Source: Dermanyssus gallinae (Eukaryota; Arthropoda; Arachnida; Mesostigmata; Dermanyssidae). From it: a DNA stretch of 64,000 bases. The position numbers and the translations under genes were made by a program. Shown piece by piece: positions 12,540 to 25,367 of the stretch. Position 1 is the stretch's first letter. Each line of letters opens with the position of its first letter. The notes beneath the pieces are model-generated. The model was not told the origin of the DNA, did no database searches, and saw nothing but the letters and a program-made list of their open reading frames with translations. Where the stretch lies: assembly GCA_003439945.1 (NCBI GenBank), contig QVRM01005270.1, positions 413,001 through 477,000 of the forward strand, written 5' to 3'.

Positions 12540-13200
12540 TAATACATATGTATACTACAGCTAAAACAGAAGTAATCGGCTATAACTACGACCCGCGTGG
12601 TGATGTAGCCAGCGTTTACCAGGCCTGCTTCAGCTATGCAACGGGCTGCCGAGTCGAACTAGTTAGTACATGACAGCCAGTCGCGCGAAAGAAGCGAGAG
12701 GTAAAGACAGTGCATTTGTTGTTACGAGCGTAAATAAGAAGAATAGAGAACTAATTAACGCGCGCACCGCAGACAGCAAACACTTACACATAGTAGACGT
12801 AGAGTAAGCTAGTCATTGTCATTGTTCTCACTCTGTTATCTTCACAACACCCCTTTGTCAAACATAGTTGCGCTTCGATTATTATATATTGTCGGCAGCC
12901 CAACAACAACAACGACACCAACAATAATACCAATATATTGTGTTTCATATAATAGTAAAAATGTAACAATAACAATGTCGATTATACTATCGTGATATCA
13001 CAATCACTCGCAGAATTAGAACCAATACTACAGTGACCTGTTCTGGTTGGCGCTGTCAGAGACTTGGGTGGCAGAGATGGGCGCCGATGTCGCTGCGGGC
13101 TGTCTGCTCAGGCCGCTGCGCAAACGTACTGTGTATACGCCGCCAACGAGTGCAGATTGCTACTAATACTAATTCAATTGTAATCATGATTATTGTATGA
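12540..13200. other. No recognised gene
   Basis: Mixed sequence with several stops in all frames. Nothing recognised. Confidence 0.4.
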
Positions 13201-13209
13201 AATATGGCG

Positions 13210-13325
<116 letters not shown>

Positions 13326-14034
13326 TATATTGCGTTATACTACGCTTGTAATTACTCTCACCGTTAAGGCCCGGCTGGCATAACATCGACGACATTGGGT
13401 TGTTGTTCTGACCCTGTCTACTGTAAGCAATTGTTCTGCGTCTGCTGCTCCGTCGCGCCGTTACGACTACATTTTGCTCTCAGCAGAGAAACAAAACTCC
13501 TACAAAACAAAGCATAGTCCCGTGAAGCCAGCCTTGCCAAATATTACTCTCACGGTACGTAGGCATCCTTTATATAATATATATATATATATATATATAT
13601 CACCGATGATGTTGTTCGCAGTATTTTATTGTTCATCGTTTGCTACTCGTACTATGACAGCTTATGCGACATAAAGCACTTCTTACCGCACCACTCGTCT
13701 ATTTCTGGTTTTAAGTCTGTGCCTTCAGGGTTTTGTCTGTCCGCCATTCCTCTCTCTTTCAATTACTACTGCAACTAATGCATCCCTTCCTTGTTTCTGG
13801 GTGATGATTTCGTTTCGTTCCAATCGAGAGCGTCTCATCGCCAACTGGTATAAGGCCGAACAGACAGTCTTGACACCTGTGATAAGTATAACACATTGTC
13901 GTCAGATCGTGTCGATTTCTTTTTGGCTCAGTTTTGCACACAACAACATCATCGTCGCCGAAGCTCTCGTTTCGAAACCGATATTTAACCAGCCGCACGC
14001 ACGCCGGTACAGCCATACGAACACGCAAATAGCT

Positions 14035-14310
14035 GTACCCCCGTGCAACGCACGAACCTCCGAACAGCTGCACCCCCGTGCAACGCACGAACCTCCGAAC
14101 AGCTGCACCCCCGAGTATCGCACAAACCTCCGTACAGCCGCACGAACCTCCGTACAGCCGCACGAACCTCCGTACAGCCGCACGAACCTCCGTACAGCCG
14201 CACGAACCTCCGTACAGCCGCACGAACCTCCGAACAGCTGCACCCCCGTACAGCCGCACGACCTTCTGAACAGCTGCGCCGCCGTACAGCCGCGCGAACC
14301 TCCGAATAGT
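14035..14310. repeat. 20-bp-unit GC-rich minisatellite
   Basis: The core is CGCACGAACCTCCGTACAGC, repeated in tandem at 14130-14240. It is flanked by related 35-bp units that add CTGCACCCCCGTGCAA-type segments, and degenerate copies continue to about 14400. A 20-base unit without stops keeps several frames open on both strands with a 20-residue periodicity. The 244- and 274-codon frames here are therefore products of the repeat and not genes. Confidence 0.95.
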
Positions 14311-15014
14311 TGCAACCCTCGTACAGATGCACGAGCCCCCGAACAGCTGCACCCCCGTACAGCGCACGACCTTCCGAACAGCTGCACTCTTGTACAGACG
14401 CACAGGGCTCCAAAGAGCTGCGCCCTCAAGGCGCCCCCTCGGCCGCCCGCCGCAATCATCAACACCATCATTGTTTTCCGCCATAGTTCTCACTCACTCC
14501 CTCACGTCGACGCGGCCGCCGCCGCCGCTGAGACCGTTGCCACGCACACACAATTTCTGTCATTGCCGAGACCGCAAGGCAAGTGTGGCGGCACTGAGCG
14601 GGCGGGCAGGCGGGCGGGAGGATGAATAAGCTCTGCATACCTCTACATGGATAGGTACGGTAGTTGGAGGTTATACGCATGGGGCAAATGTTTGCCACTA
14701 TATGCAAGTGGCTGCATAAATACACATTGGGGCGGCGGCGGCGGCGACGGCGGCTGCACAAACAAACAGCCAGCCTGCCAGCCAGCCAGTTGGGCAGACA
14801 GCCCAAATGACAAGCCTCACGACAGATTCGTCGTGTCTCGCCCTATAAGACGACTTCAACAAGCGCCACGATGGGAACATAGCAATGCCTTCGTTTTCTG
14901 CGACGGTTCCGTCAGACTCGCTCTCGATTCTGCTCTTCGATGTTTCACCCTGGCGCCGCCGTTGTCGCTGTATATATATGGATACATATATAAATAGATG
15001 TAGATATATGTACA

Positions 15015-15028
15015 TGTATATATATATA

Positions 15029-15099
<71 letters not shown>
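15015..15099. repeat. (TA)n microsatellite
   Basis: Long TA tract interrupted once by ACTA near 15030. Confidence 0.95.
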
Positions 15100-15101
<2 letters not shown>

Positions 15102-15616
15102 CATGTCGTTTCCCGTCTTCTGCACCCTATAGCCAGCTTGGCGCGGTCGGGTGATTCCACCGTCGACGGTTCCAGCGACATCGTGTGCATCGTCCTGTTC
15201 TACCGGCGACGCCTATTTTTGGTCGGAGCACTGTTTGTTTTTAATTATGCCTAGCGTCGCCGATGCCGCATCGATCGTCAAGCATCGACCTAACCACTTG
15301 GAGGGGGAGGTGTCGTTGAATGATAGGTGCGCGTTTGTTGCGTCTTTACTCGGGGGTCCCTTTTTGTTCCTACACCTCTCCCTACCCCCACCCCCCCTCT
15401 CTTTCTCTCTCTCTTCTAGCTCTCTCTCGTTCTCTTTGTGTCTCTTTGTCGCGTTTGTCTATTGCTGCTTTGCTTTCCTGCTCGGGGGCAGACAGACGCC
15501 GTTCACACCCCATCGGTACGAATATAGATACCATCCATCGTGTATGCTTTGCACATAGTATATTATTCGGTGCAACGCAGTTGCGGCGTACTCGGCGTCA
15601 CCAAAGAGACCGGATA

Positions 15617-15733
15617 ATGGCTAACTTGCCCAGCGTGCCCTCGCAGCGTTGTTGTTCTCGTTGCTGGCTGACGGCGTCCTCGTGGGAGATCGAGGAGGAG
15701 GAAAAGCGGAAGAAAAAGGCGAAAAATAAGTAG
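15617..15733 (+). CDS. Small Lys/Glu-rich ORF, unassigned
   Basis: An ATG-started 39-codon frame begins MANLPSVPSQRCCSRCW and ends EEEEKRKKKAKNK before TAG. It lies in non-repetitive GC-rich DNA next to pyrimidine-rich sequence. The charged tail is unlike the microsatellite frames around it. A longer frame is open upstream to 15320, so the start is not fixed. It could be an exon, a small gene or chance; I recognise no family. Confidence 0.2.
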   Translation: MANLPSVPSQRCCSRCWLTASSWEIEEEEKRKKKAKNK

Positions 15734-15869
15734 TGGAAGAGTGTGGCATTATCGCGACATATTAAGCAACAGAACGACATAATGAACTTTGCCGCTTTCT
15801 GTACGGATATACGAAACGCTTGGAACGAGCACTTGAGATTATTATTTATGGTGTGGTGAGATTTTGGGC

Positions 15870-15887
15870 CTTCTCTCTCTCTCTCTC

Positions 15888-15922
<35 letters not shown>
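15870..15922. repeat. (CT)n-(AT)n compound microsatellite
   Basis: A short CT run passes directly into an AT run. Confidence 0.93.
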
Positions 15923-15925
<3 letters not shown>

Positions 15926-16129
15926 ACTTTCATTTAACATTAAAAGCGGGACATTACGTTTGGATCCTTGGGAACCTATGCACCGTTACGAGGAGGACGT
16001 TGTGGGAACTAGTCATCTCCGGAGAGTTCCCCGAACCGAGGCCGCGCTTCCTCGTTGCGCATCGAGCAACATGACGCCGTCTGAGGAAATCGCCCGCTCT
16101 TCTATCTGTGCTGTCTAGAATCAGTGAGT

Positions 16130-16230
16130 CCTTGACATTGTGCAGTAAACGGATGGGCCCGGGCCGTCAAGGGTTCGAGTGCGAGTGGGTAAAACCTGTA
16201 CGGGTACCCGATGTTCTGGTATTTCCTCAT
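16130..16230 (+). other. B-box-like motif, possible SINE relic
   Basis: AAGGGTTCGAGTGC (about 16167-16180) fits a pol III B box. A weak A-box-like TGTGCAGTAAACGGA lies about 25 bases upstream. There is no clear tail, so this is a tentative tRNA-derived relic. Confidence 0.3.
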
Positions 16231-16743
16231 CTTGCCTGCCTCGCCGAGAGCTGACGCAGGCTATTTCTTTGTACATATCCATAAGTTTGTAAATAATTTT
16301 CCTAAGCATCAGTCTAATGCGCAGGCATATCAACAGCATGAATAATTCCTTTTGTCCTTAGAACTTAAACCGGTAGCTCACCCATTTCTCCTCTTTCTAT
16401 TGAGAACAATACTGCTATGGCGTGTACTTGTTGGACGTCCAAAGATAGGTGCTGCAGGATATTCTGGCCTCCCAAATGGTCGCCACTCTCCCTTGATATC
16501 TCTTTTGCAAGCTCCAGTAAAAGTATATCAGTTGGTTTGCCTAGGCTCCCGTGCGTTTCGGGAGATCGCTCAGCTGGGACCTCTAACTAGCAATAGCGGA
16601 ATCTATGCTTGGCTGCTAGAAAACCGACTTGTTCCTCGACCGTAGATACTGACACATATACGGATCTTCACGCGCTGTCAATCTGTTTTGTGTCTAACGT
16701 ATCTTGTGGCGGAGGTTTCTTCGCCCGTGGACCCGCGACTAGA

Positions 16744-16744
<1 letters not shown>

Positions 16745-16804
<60 letters not shown>
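16745..16804. repeat. (TA)n microsatellite
   Basis: Pure TA tract of about 30 units. Confidence 0.96.
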
Positions 16805-16806
<2 letters not shown>

Positions 16807-17885
16807 AAGACTCAAGTTATGACTTTTCTTTCTTTAATAATGTCTCTGTATATAGACGATGAATATTTGGAACTGAGAGACACTTACGCAGTTCAGGTCG
16901 TTCTCCGTTCTATTCGGTAATTCTCTTTAGTGTGCATACGTGAAACTTGCTTCTTATGTACGCTCTTATCTTCGACTACAGCACATTCAGTTCTCTGTTC
17001 CTCTTTTGTCTCAAAGCTTGCTGGTCAATAGATTGAATTATTTCGATTTAATCTCACTGCTGCGGCCTTTTCATGATTGCTTTATATAATCTTTTCCTCT
17101 GCGACTATTGCTGCGATTTTCCAATAGCGGCAAGCCAAGCAAGTATATATATATATATATATATATTCGCGCAAAGCCAGCTTCTGCAATAAAAGACGAC
17201 GACAACAACAACAGCGGCGAAACCTAACGCCAAAGCTGAAGCCGCTGTTGCTAAGGAGCTCGCCTAACTGGGGCTGTTGTTGGGGGGTCTGTTTTGTTGC
17301 TGACCGCCGTTTTGCTTAATGGCCGTGGGAAACAAAATGAAAACGAGAGCAGGAGGCTCTGGGCTTTCTCATATGAGGGGCGAGCTTACGGACATTCGAT
17401 GGCGGTTGCATTAGTATTCGTCTGCGTCGTAGCGGCCGAACTAAACGTCCTTGTCTCATCGTAGTAATTGTAGGAGTAGCTAGTAAGGATAGCAGCACGT
17501 TGAGAGTACGTACAGGTGGGGGTATCTATAGTACTGTTCTGTGAATATCCGGACTATCAGAGAGTGAAGCTTAAGGGGGGAGGTGCGTTTAGTGGGTATG
17601 GGTCTCAACGGAGTAATATCCAATCGTTGGGGTCGAGTCCCACACTGCTTGAGAAGCGACTCGTAGCTATAGTGCGTAACTGCATTTAATATCTCCTCAA
17701 CAAAAAAATCCAGGGGGGGGGGGGAGACGTTTACCGCCGAGACAGCATTGCTTTGAGCAGAATCTGTGCCTGTCGGAATCGGTCGGTTGCAGGAATGTCG
17801 TGGGCAATACCACCCTGCAGTTGGCAAACCTCTCTTCCTTTACTCGTGGCTGTTGTAGTTGTCTTAGTTCTCTTATCTGTTATAG

Positions 17886-18044
17886 AGGTCGTACCTGTCG
17901 CTGCTGCCCAGATATGAATGCCAGCACAGATGACAACCCCGGCGACAACGGTAACCTACAATCTGCTGGAAAAAGAAAGTTTTCTGCCGGCCGTACTCAC
18001 AATGTACGGTTACAATGTCAGAATGTAACAAATGTAGCGATGAA
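17886..18044 (+). CDS. Putative coding exon, host gene unknown
   Basis: A 159-base segment is bounded by a pyrimidine-rich acceptor (CTTATCTGTTATAG, AG at 17884-17885) and a strong donor GTGAGT (18045-18050). One frame is open throughout: it begins GRTCRCCPDMNASTDDN, continues through NLQSAGKRKFSAGRTHNV and ends NVTNVAM. An internal ATG lies at 17914, so it may be a first coding exon with short 5' leader or an internal exon. Neighbouring exons were not found, and the (AT)n tracts around it would be intronic. I do not recognise the protein. Its composition is ordinary and shows no RT or transposase motif. Confidence rests on the splice pair plus the open frame. Confidence 0.4.
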
Positions 18045-18639
18045 GTGAGTGCTTTAGCTGTTCTATGACTATTATTAGTGTTGATTTTGAGATCATCCGT
18101 ACGTTTTGCCGGATTCCTAAAAAACTTCGCTCTAGGAAGTCTTTGAGGAATCCCTCTAAACTGCGCTAGGCGACGCTTTTAGAAGTTAATGGTCTATGCA
18201 ACACACCACGTACGATATAGGTAGCCCCTTTCTCAGGCGTCGACGACATCAGGGACCGACATCAACAAAAGCTTAGCTTCTTTTCTCGCAGGCTTGCCAT
18301 CTCTCAGGGATAGTCCTGTTCGTACCTACTCGGCTCGAGTCTTTTATTTTTCTTCTTTTTGGTTTGTTCAATTGGGTTTGGGAGCACTGCCCCGCTGTTA
18401 CCATTCCCCTGCTAGAGAAAGTTCAGATAAGATAAGCGGATGCCAATACAACATCCATAGCAGGTCAATTTATCAGCCAGTAAGTCATCAGCAATCATTG
18501 CCATCTCGGCGTGGGCTCATCGTCAATTACTTTTTCTCCACTTTTTGACAACTTTCTAGTGGTGTATTAGTAGATTGACAAAAAAACTCATCATTTACTT
18601 TTTCCCTGTCGCGAGAGTGCGCCATTAGCTGTATTGATA

Positions 18640-18912
18640 TAGAATATAGAGATATATATATAGATATATATATGTATATATAAAGATGATATTGATATAT
18701 AATATATATATATGTATGATAAATATGTTATATTTATATATATATATATATTATAGATATAATTATATATAGTATATATAAATAGGATATTTTATAATAT
18801 AAATATATAAATATATTATATAGATAATATATATATATTTATTATATATATATGGTGTATATATATATATAATATAAGATATATATGGATATATAATATT
18901 TATAGATATATA
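18640..18912. repeat. Degenerate AT-rich tract
   Basis: Almost pure A/T with irregular TATATA, GATATA and AATATA variants. It looks like an old (TA)n tract scrambled by point mutation. Confidence 0.9.
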
Positions 18913-19049
18913 TGCACTTGGCCGGAAACAATGACGTCATTCTTGATGTGCGCCTTACGTTACCACCATCTTCGGCACTTAAACCACACACTTGAAATTT
19001 TGTCGTCTCTGTCGCCTCCGGCATCCGTATGATGCTGTAGGCAGCGATC

Positions 19050-20300
19050 AAACAAACAAACCGTCAGCGGGTGACCTTGGGCCCTTAGATCGAAGGACCT
19101 TTAACGGATTGATTGTGCTGCGACGGGCTAACGTTGACCGGCTAGCCTAGTATTTGACGCCTACTACACAGCAGATATCGGCGATATCCGCGGTGGCGAC
19201 ATGGTGGTACCCAGACTAACACCGTGGCCAGCCAGGGACTCTACGTGTAGGTCCATGTGAGTACGGACCAGGCGTTGATCTCTGCTTACTTCTACTACTA
19301 CTACTACCACCACGAATAGCTGGTTGCATTAGGATGATCAATGTTCCTTGTGCGTGGCGGGCTACATCTGAAGGACATGGTTGTCCATCTGCGGCTGATG
19401 ACATTTCATCTCAATTCGCAGCATCACACCGAGACACCAGCGGGGATCGAATCGACTTTCCACAACAACGACTCGATCCATCAATTGTAGGTTGCAATAA
19501 GCGGAGAAGAGATGCGGGCTCTGCTTCCCCGTTGTGGAATGGCTTGGCCTGAAGAGTTCTTCCTAACACACTAAGGTGCGAGCCAGTAAGATTTCACTGA
19601 TACCTCATAGGGATACATGCTACGCATGCTACACACACACACACGAGCATATATCAAATCGACACAACAAAGACATGCAAGGGGAACCTCTCGCAAGCAA
19701 ATAAAATGGCTTAGAAGTTTTGACGCTACAGACCTCGACACTTTGTCTGTGTTGTCTTAGTTGTGTCTGTGCTTTAGAAAAAACTACCCTATAACGCATC
19801 CAGTCGTATGTTTTTGCGAGACATTCTATGATTTAAGGTTGTATATATAAGTTTTGCGTGTAAGTATTTCTATATTACTGTTATGCTTCTTAAATATTTG
19901 TCGGGCTAATTCAAACGATAAATATGTTCGCGCCAGCTCCGCGTGTAATCAACACAGCTGCCATGTTTGTCTCTACTAAGGCCTCGATTTTCCATGTAGA
20001 CGTCTGCGGTGCCAGCATTCAGCACCTGTGTCACCTCATCCCGTGTTTTGTCACCTTTAAATTCATATATTGATACAATCAAATATAATACTAATGTTAA
20101 GTCGTATATAACGATACATGACCTGAAGGCTACCAAATAGTTTATTTCCAACCACTAAATATGCTTCCAATATAAAGTCAGCCAATACTTAAGATTCATT
20201 GCGATGAATTTCTACGCGCTTAAAAGTTTTTCGACGTTAAAGAGCCGAGGAAATGGAAGGCCACTCGGACCATAAGAGTGTCTGGTGCGTAGGATCTGAC
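19050..20300. other. No recognised gene
   Basis: Holds a short imperfect (TAC)n/(CCA)n run near 19290-19312 and a (CA)n run near 19631-19643. No gene recognised. Confidence 0.4.
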
Positions 20301-20308
20301 CATAGGAG

Positions 20309-20936
20309 CCCGGTGCGACGTCTACCCTTCAAAGCGATCTTTTATAAGATTTGCAGATTTGAGTTTAAGTTATTTTACATAAATGATACAGCACGCGAAC
20401 GAGCGTACTCGTGCTCATTCAATATGCTAGCCAGAACTAACATTATTCTAATCATACGTTATTCATGCGTTATTTAGGAGTAAAATAGCGGATGACATTT
20501 ATCTCCCATGGAACATGTACCTTTATCAGCCTCCTCCTCTTTTTCCCAATTCTATTCGTGTAAAGTAAAAGCTTTGATTAGGGTGACGCTTCCTACTTTG
20601 GTTGGCAATCAATCAGCCGCATTTCCTCGCTGAATATCGATAGATAGTAGCTAACAAAGAAAGCTACCTGATTCGTTGCTCCGGTAGCAATTGCCAGCCG
20701 TTCCAACATTTTGCGAGGAAGTTGCGTAGCGAGTGGGTTTGCATAAAATCGTAAACGCATACGCTGGCTCTGGGTCGTTAGCGTAGCTTAATATGCACAT
20801 CCTGTGTAGCTGGAATGCCCCAAGCTGGATGCATGACGGACAATATAGGAAACAAGAAAGTCGGTCACGATGAAACTCCTACGCTAGACCCGTGCACATT
20901 TTTCTCGATTTTTTGCACTCGAGGGGTACCAGAGGT
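20309..20936 (+). repeat. Dispersed repeat, copy 1
   Basis: Two blocks are shared with 23604-23913. Block 1 (20309-20475) starts CCGGTGCGACGTCTACC and contains TATAAGATTTGCAGATT. Block 2 (20852-20936) starts CAAGAAAGTCGGTCACGATG. Here the blocks are about 375 bases apart; in copy 2 they are about 55 apart, so this copy carries an insertion of roughly 320 bases. Block 2 is nearly identical between copies while block 1 has clearly diverged. No coding capacity seen. Confidence 0.9.
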
Positions 20937-21000
20937 AAGCGTCTAGGAAAGTGTCGGTCAATTACCGGTTAGCTCCCGAACGTATACGAATTCTCGTCGA

Positions 21001-21234
21001 TTGTACCTAAACGAAGTTAGATGTGCACTGACATGGCTATTTCAATTTAGACTAAGTAGGACACACGGGAAGTCCCATTTAAAGGCGTTATTTACGGACT
21101 TTTCTATGCAATGTATAGCAATTCATCGTATACTGACTGATAAATCTGTGCCGATTAAAATGAAGATATTTGTTTTAGCTGCTTTTTGTACATTCGCATG
21201 TATTGGCGCAATTTTGCCACTAAAACTTTGCTAA
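21001..21234 (+). pseudogene. Possible RT thumb relic
   Basis: A 77-codon open frame with the order THGKSHLKAL, IHRILTDKSVPIKMKIFVLA and CIGAILPL resembles an RT thumb (a polar run, then a K-M/K-I segment, then the usual YGAE-type block). No palm motif lies upstream, and the match is weak. The stretch MKIFVLAAFCTFACIGA could equally be read as a signal-peptide-like chance sequence. Confidence 0.25.
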
Positions 21235-21239
21235 ACAAT

Positions 21240-23600
21240 CTCGCGAAGAATGCGTTACTGGGCATTGTCTCTTTCTCACAATGAAATGTTGCCATTGTTT
21301 GGTTGCGTTTATCTTAAAGTTAACACATACTAAATGTTTTAATGCTCATTCTAAAGATTTACGTCGCACCTATTTAGACGGTAGAAGGTGGTTTGTAGAT
21401 CTACTTCAAGCACTTCACGTCCCACCACCAGGTGGTTTTATTATTGGCAAGATCCTCATTAATTTGTGTTTTATTGCCATGAGTAGCAAGTTCACCTTTT
21501 AACTGTCGCAACTTACGATCTGCATGGTCTAAACACTTTATAGATGCGGTCGCCAATATGTTCAAATCTTTACAAGGTTTATACTCAGTCCGTGTGCACC
21601 ATTACTGAAATTAATTCTTGTAGTTGCTTTGTGTTTATTATATGATTTAAGTGTTCAACATATTTAATTGAGCATACGAGATAGGTTTTTGATTATTGAA
21701 GTGCGAGTCACCCTGTCAACCTTCAAACGCTTTGTACAACACCGCACCTCGTAATGAAGTCTGACGATTTCCCAGATATGTGCAACAGAACAGGATACCC
21801 TGGCAAAAAGCCGCCTCGATAATTGAATAAACGCTGCATGTAAAACTAAAGATATCTGCTAGACCCCATACTAGCGGCGTATTTCTAAACAGGTTAAACT
21901 TATGCTGCGAGTGTTACAATGTTCGAATAGTTTAGAGTTTGTATAGCACTGTCAGGTTCTTCTTAATGAGGTTTTCATTTGTTCAACTTACAACCCTAAC
22001 AACTTTGTTATTACTAATGTTTAATTCTTTAAATTGTGTTAAATGAGCATTTTTACTTTAATCAGTAAATTTCGTGTCAGCCCATGACGCCTATTACAGA
22101 AACCGCGTCCCTTCTACAAACGGCCAATAACATCATCTGTCTCTGAGACATTGCTTCGCATTCGTCGCCCGTTATATCATCTGCTACAAACGAATGCGTA
22201 ACGAGAACAAATTTATATTGAAACTAATATAGCTTACAGCTTTTGTATTTATTCTAAATACTGGTCTCGCTCGCGTGGGTAGAGCTCACATTTGTTCTCT
22301 AAATACAGATAACAGGAATCATTTACATCAAGACCTATATATTATTTTTTACGAAACCTATATATAATATACGTCAAACACGTAACAATTAGAGTCAGAG
22401 ACCGTGCTGAACATTTCTCTAGGATATGGATTCAGCCTGCATCAACTCTGCATCACAACGATCTATGACGATGCATATATGTATGGTCTGACTCATCCCC
22501 TGGGTTGCTGATCTACCGCGCAGCGTTGTATGCCGCTCCAGAACGCCGCCGCCGGGCAGGTGGGTTGACTCGAAGAGAGACGGAAGGGTAAAAGAGCCTG
22601 CCAACATGGCAGCGACCACTTATACCACTCGACCGACCCGCCCCCACACGGCACACCTCGTCACTACAACGGCGTCAGCTTATAAAATGTATACTCTGTG
22701 CGCTTTCCAACGCCATTGTCGTCACTGCTCGTATCTGACGTACGTTGCTCCGACTTGCTGACGTCATTATTGTCTGCTCTGACTTTATGGCGCGCTCCAA
22801 CTGCCCGTGGCCTCCCTTACGTTTTGCGGTATCCTTCAAATATATCGCTGCCCTATAACGCCCTGTGTCTCCAAAGCAATTAGCACAAAGTGGTAGCTCC
22901 TTGACAGCTCGAAATACTTTCTTCGCTTTTTCAAAAAAGTAGCGTGTTCTGCGACCCATCTACACTTGTCAGAGCTGTGACCGTTGTATACATGCTAACG
23001 CCGCCGTGCACGAGACAGTAGTTACATTTCGGACTAGGCTTTTGCCGTGTGGCCATAGAGGTATCGGACCCCCATCAGGTCGTAACTCATTGCTCCCTCT
23101 CAGACGTTTGGACTCGAGTGCGGATGGTATTTCTGCTCTTTTCATGCACTTCTCACTGCTCCGTAGAGCTTCGCATGTCTTGTGTCGCGAGTCTGCCGGG
23201 TCATTTACGGCATTTTAACGGGTGTAGACGGACAGAGTCGACCAGTTCACTTTTTGACATGCATGAAAAGGCTCACATATGATGGCGCCCATTTTCATAG
23301 CAGACACCATGCTGAAGAAGTTGGGATCCGGCATTGTGCCAAGCTGACGCATCCGTCGCTAAAGAAATGCTAAGCCGCTAAATAAACGACCCGTTCTCCT
23401 GCACGTGCTCTTTCAGAAGACCGGGATCAAGTCTGCTTCTAGTCGTCGCATCTGCTAACATAACGTAAACTAATATTCAACACCTCGCCTAGAGTCACAC
23501 TAGTTGTCTCGTGATGTAGGTGATGTGATTACTGGCTGGTCATTTAAAGCTTTTGTTTAGGTATAACTTCGTTTAGCAGCTCCGGGAAGTGCTAAGAGCT
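21240..23600. other. No recognised gene
   Basis: Several open stretches of 60-94 codons exist. The most protein-like is 22959-22675 (-), which starts with ATG and reads KAKKVFRAVKELPLCANCFG, with two Cys close together. I cannot assign it. No RT motif set was found. Confidence 0.4.
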
Positions 23601-23603
23601 CGA

Positions 23604-23913
23604 CCCCGGTGCGACGTCTGCCCTTCAAGGCGACCTTTTATAAGATTTGCAGATTGGAGTTTAAGTTATTTTACATAAATGCTAAAACACACGGACGAGC
23701 GTACTCATGTACATTAGATATGCTAGCCAGAATTACCAATGTTCTAAGAAGCCGCTATTCATATGTTATCTAGTAACACTACCGTGTGCTGATTGTTGTC
23801 GGTTCCTAACATCACATGATTATTCTGTGTACAAGAAAGTCGGTCACGATGAAACTCCACGCTAGACCCGTGCACATTTTTCTCGATTTTTTGCACTCGA
23901 GGGGTACCAGAGG
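23604..23913 (+). repeat. Dispersed repeat, copy 2
   Basis: Counterpart of 20309-20936 with the two blocks about 55 bases apart (23604-23775 and 23830-23913). The second block differs from copy 1 by one 2-base indel. Confidence 0.9.
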
Positions 23914-25367
23914 TTCCACTCCGTTTTAGACACCAACCCGACTACGCGTGCGGCGTGTGTTAGAACGGCACGTGTCGCACGACCGTGCAAACACTAGGTG
24001 TGGCTAGAAGAGCCTATGAGAAACTTATATTTGAGGATTAACAATGAAATCTTTCTGATTTTCGTTTTACAACAACTTGTGTTTCTTACCAGTCCTGAAA
24101 CTTAGAGGACGCATTGTATATATGTATTGTGGTATACATCGTATACCATGCGAAATCCACACTAATCTTATGTAGTGCGTCGATTTCAGTGCAAACAAAA
24201 AATATAATATATATATATATATATGTCAGAGCATGTTTAAACAAACGGTCTGCTTCGTGTAACTCCTGCGGGAAGAAATCCGTGTCCTTAGCCAAAGGGA
24301 ACACACTCTTCACATTCAGACGAGAAGAAAGGCTTAATTTAAAGACAGACCAGACAACGAGGGCGAGTCGACACGACATGCGCTCTTAAGCAATGCAGTA
24401 AAGGCAGGACTAACCCTTAACCCTTCAACCCCCCCCCCCCTAAATCCTATTACAGCCACTTTGTTCTTTTGCAATTTGTGCAAAATGGGCCCAATGGCGA
24501 GCTCGCCACAATGCCGATGACGACAACGACGGTGCTGGCGTACAGAGGCCGTCGTACATTCAGCAATCGTTAATTAGTGGAGAGTTAATTAATCACCGTA
24601 TATTCTTATAAGCATGACGATTTCCGTCCCGTAGTACGTCGCACCCTCCTATAGCAGAAAGAGAGCAAGAACACGCGAAAACAAAAAGAGGGGGAAACAA
24701 AGAGAACGAGGTATCCTTTTGCCGTTTCAACAAAAGGGTAGGCTCTGCAATGGCGTGTAGTGCCCGTTCCCACCTTGCTGAAGCTCCTGCATTTGCCACT
24801 TCCGTCCTAACTGCGTTCGATTATCCCGGAAGCGTTGGAAGTAAAGCAAAAAGGCACCAAGGCCAGAGTCAAACTGATAAGGTACTGCCTGTCTCGACCT
24901 TGGTCCGTAATGTCAGTTTAAAAAGGCTTTTACACACGGTTGAAACCCCGTTAGCGTTTGCCTACGCGTTTACGTGTGATTACAAACGACATGTTTTGGC
25001 TGATTTTTTAAGGTTCATCTACGGGTGGGGTAGCAAGGAATTCCAAGCATAATCGAACCCAGCGTTTTCTGGTGGAAGACTGTTACATGCTAGAACTCGA
25101 ATTTACCCTGAGCAAGACCATATCGTGCTCATAAGGTTAGCATAGCTGAAGGCACCTCCATTAGCCTAAAAAGAAAGGAGTAATCCTGCTAAACGGAACT
25201 CTGTCATTCATTTGCGCACGTAACGAGGCGATATAATCCTCGGCCTAAACACACCCCGCCATGTTACGTTTACCTTATAGATTTAACGTTTCACCATTGC
25301 GATAAGCTAATGCTTGTTAAGTTATATTTTTGGACTATCACTTTCCAAAACAGCTATTGTTACTCAC

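Noticed and set aside
13759..14625. Open frames of 244 (-) and 274 (+) codons
   Set aside because: Both run through the stop-free 20-bp minisatellite and show its 20-residue periodicity; no independent coding evidence.
17570..17660. GGGGTCGAGTCCCACAC as a tRNA gene or SINE B box
   Set aside because: No matching A box at the right distance and no acceptor-stem pairing; insufficient.
19200..19560. GATTCGATCCCCG (minus) as a SINE B box
   Set aside because: No A box or tail found; single motif only.
20485..20510. KIADDIYLPW as an RT catalytic box
   Set aside because: Several chance ADD triplets are expected in 64 kb on two strands; no other RT motif is nearby.
22170..22200. FVADDITGDE (minus) as an RT box
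   Set aside because: No motif A, B or thumb in range; likely chance.
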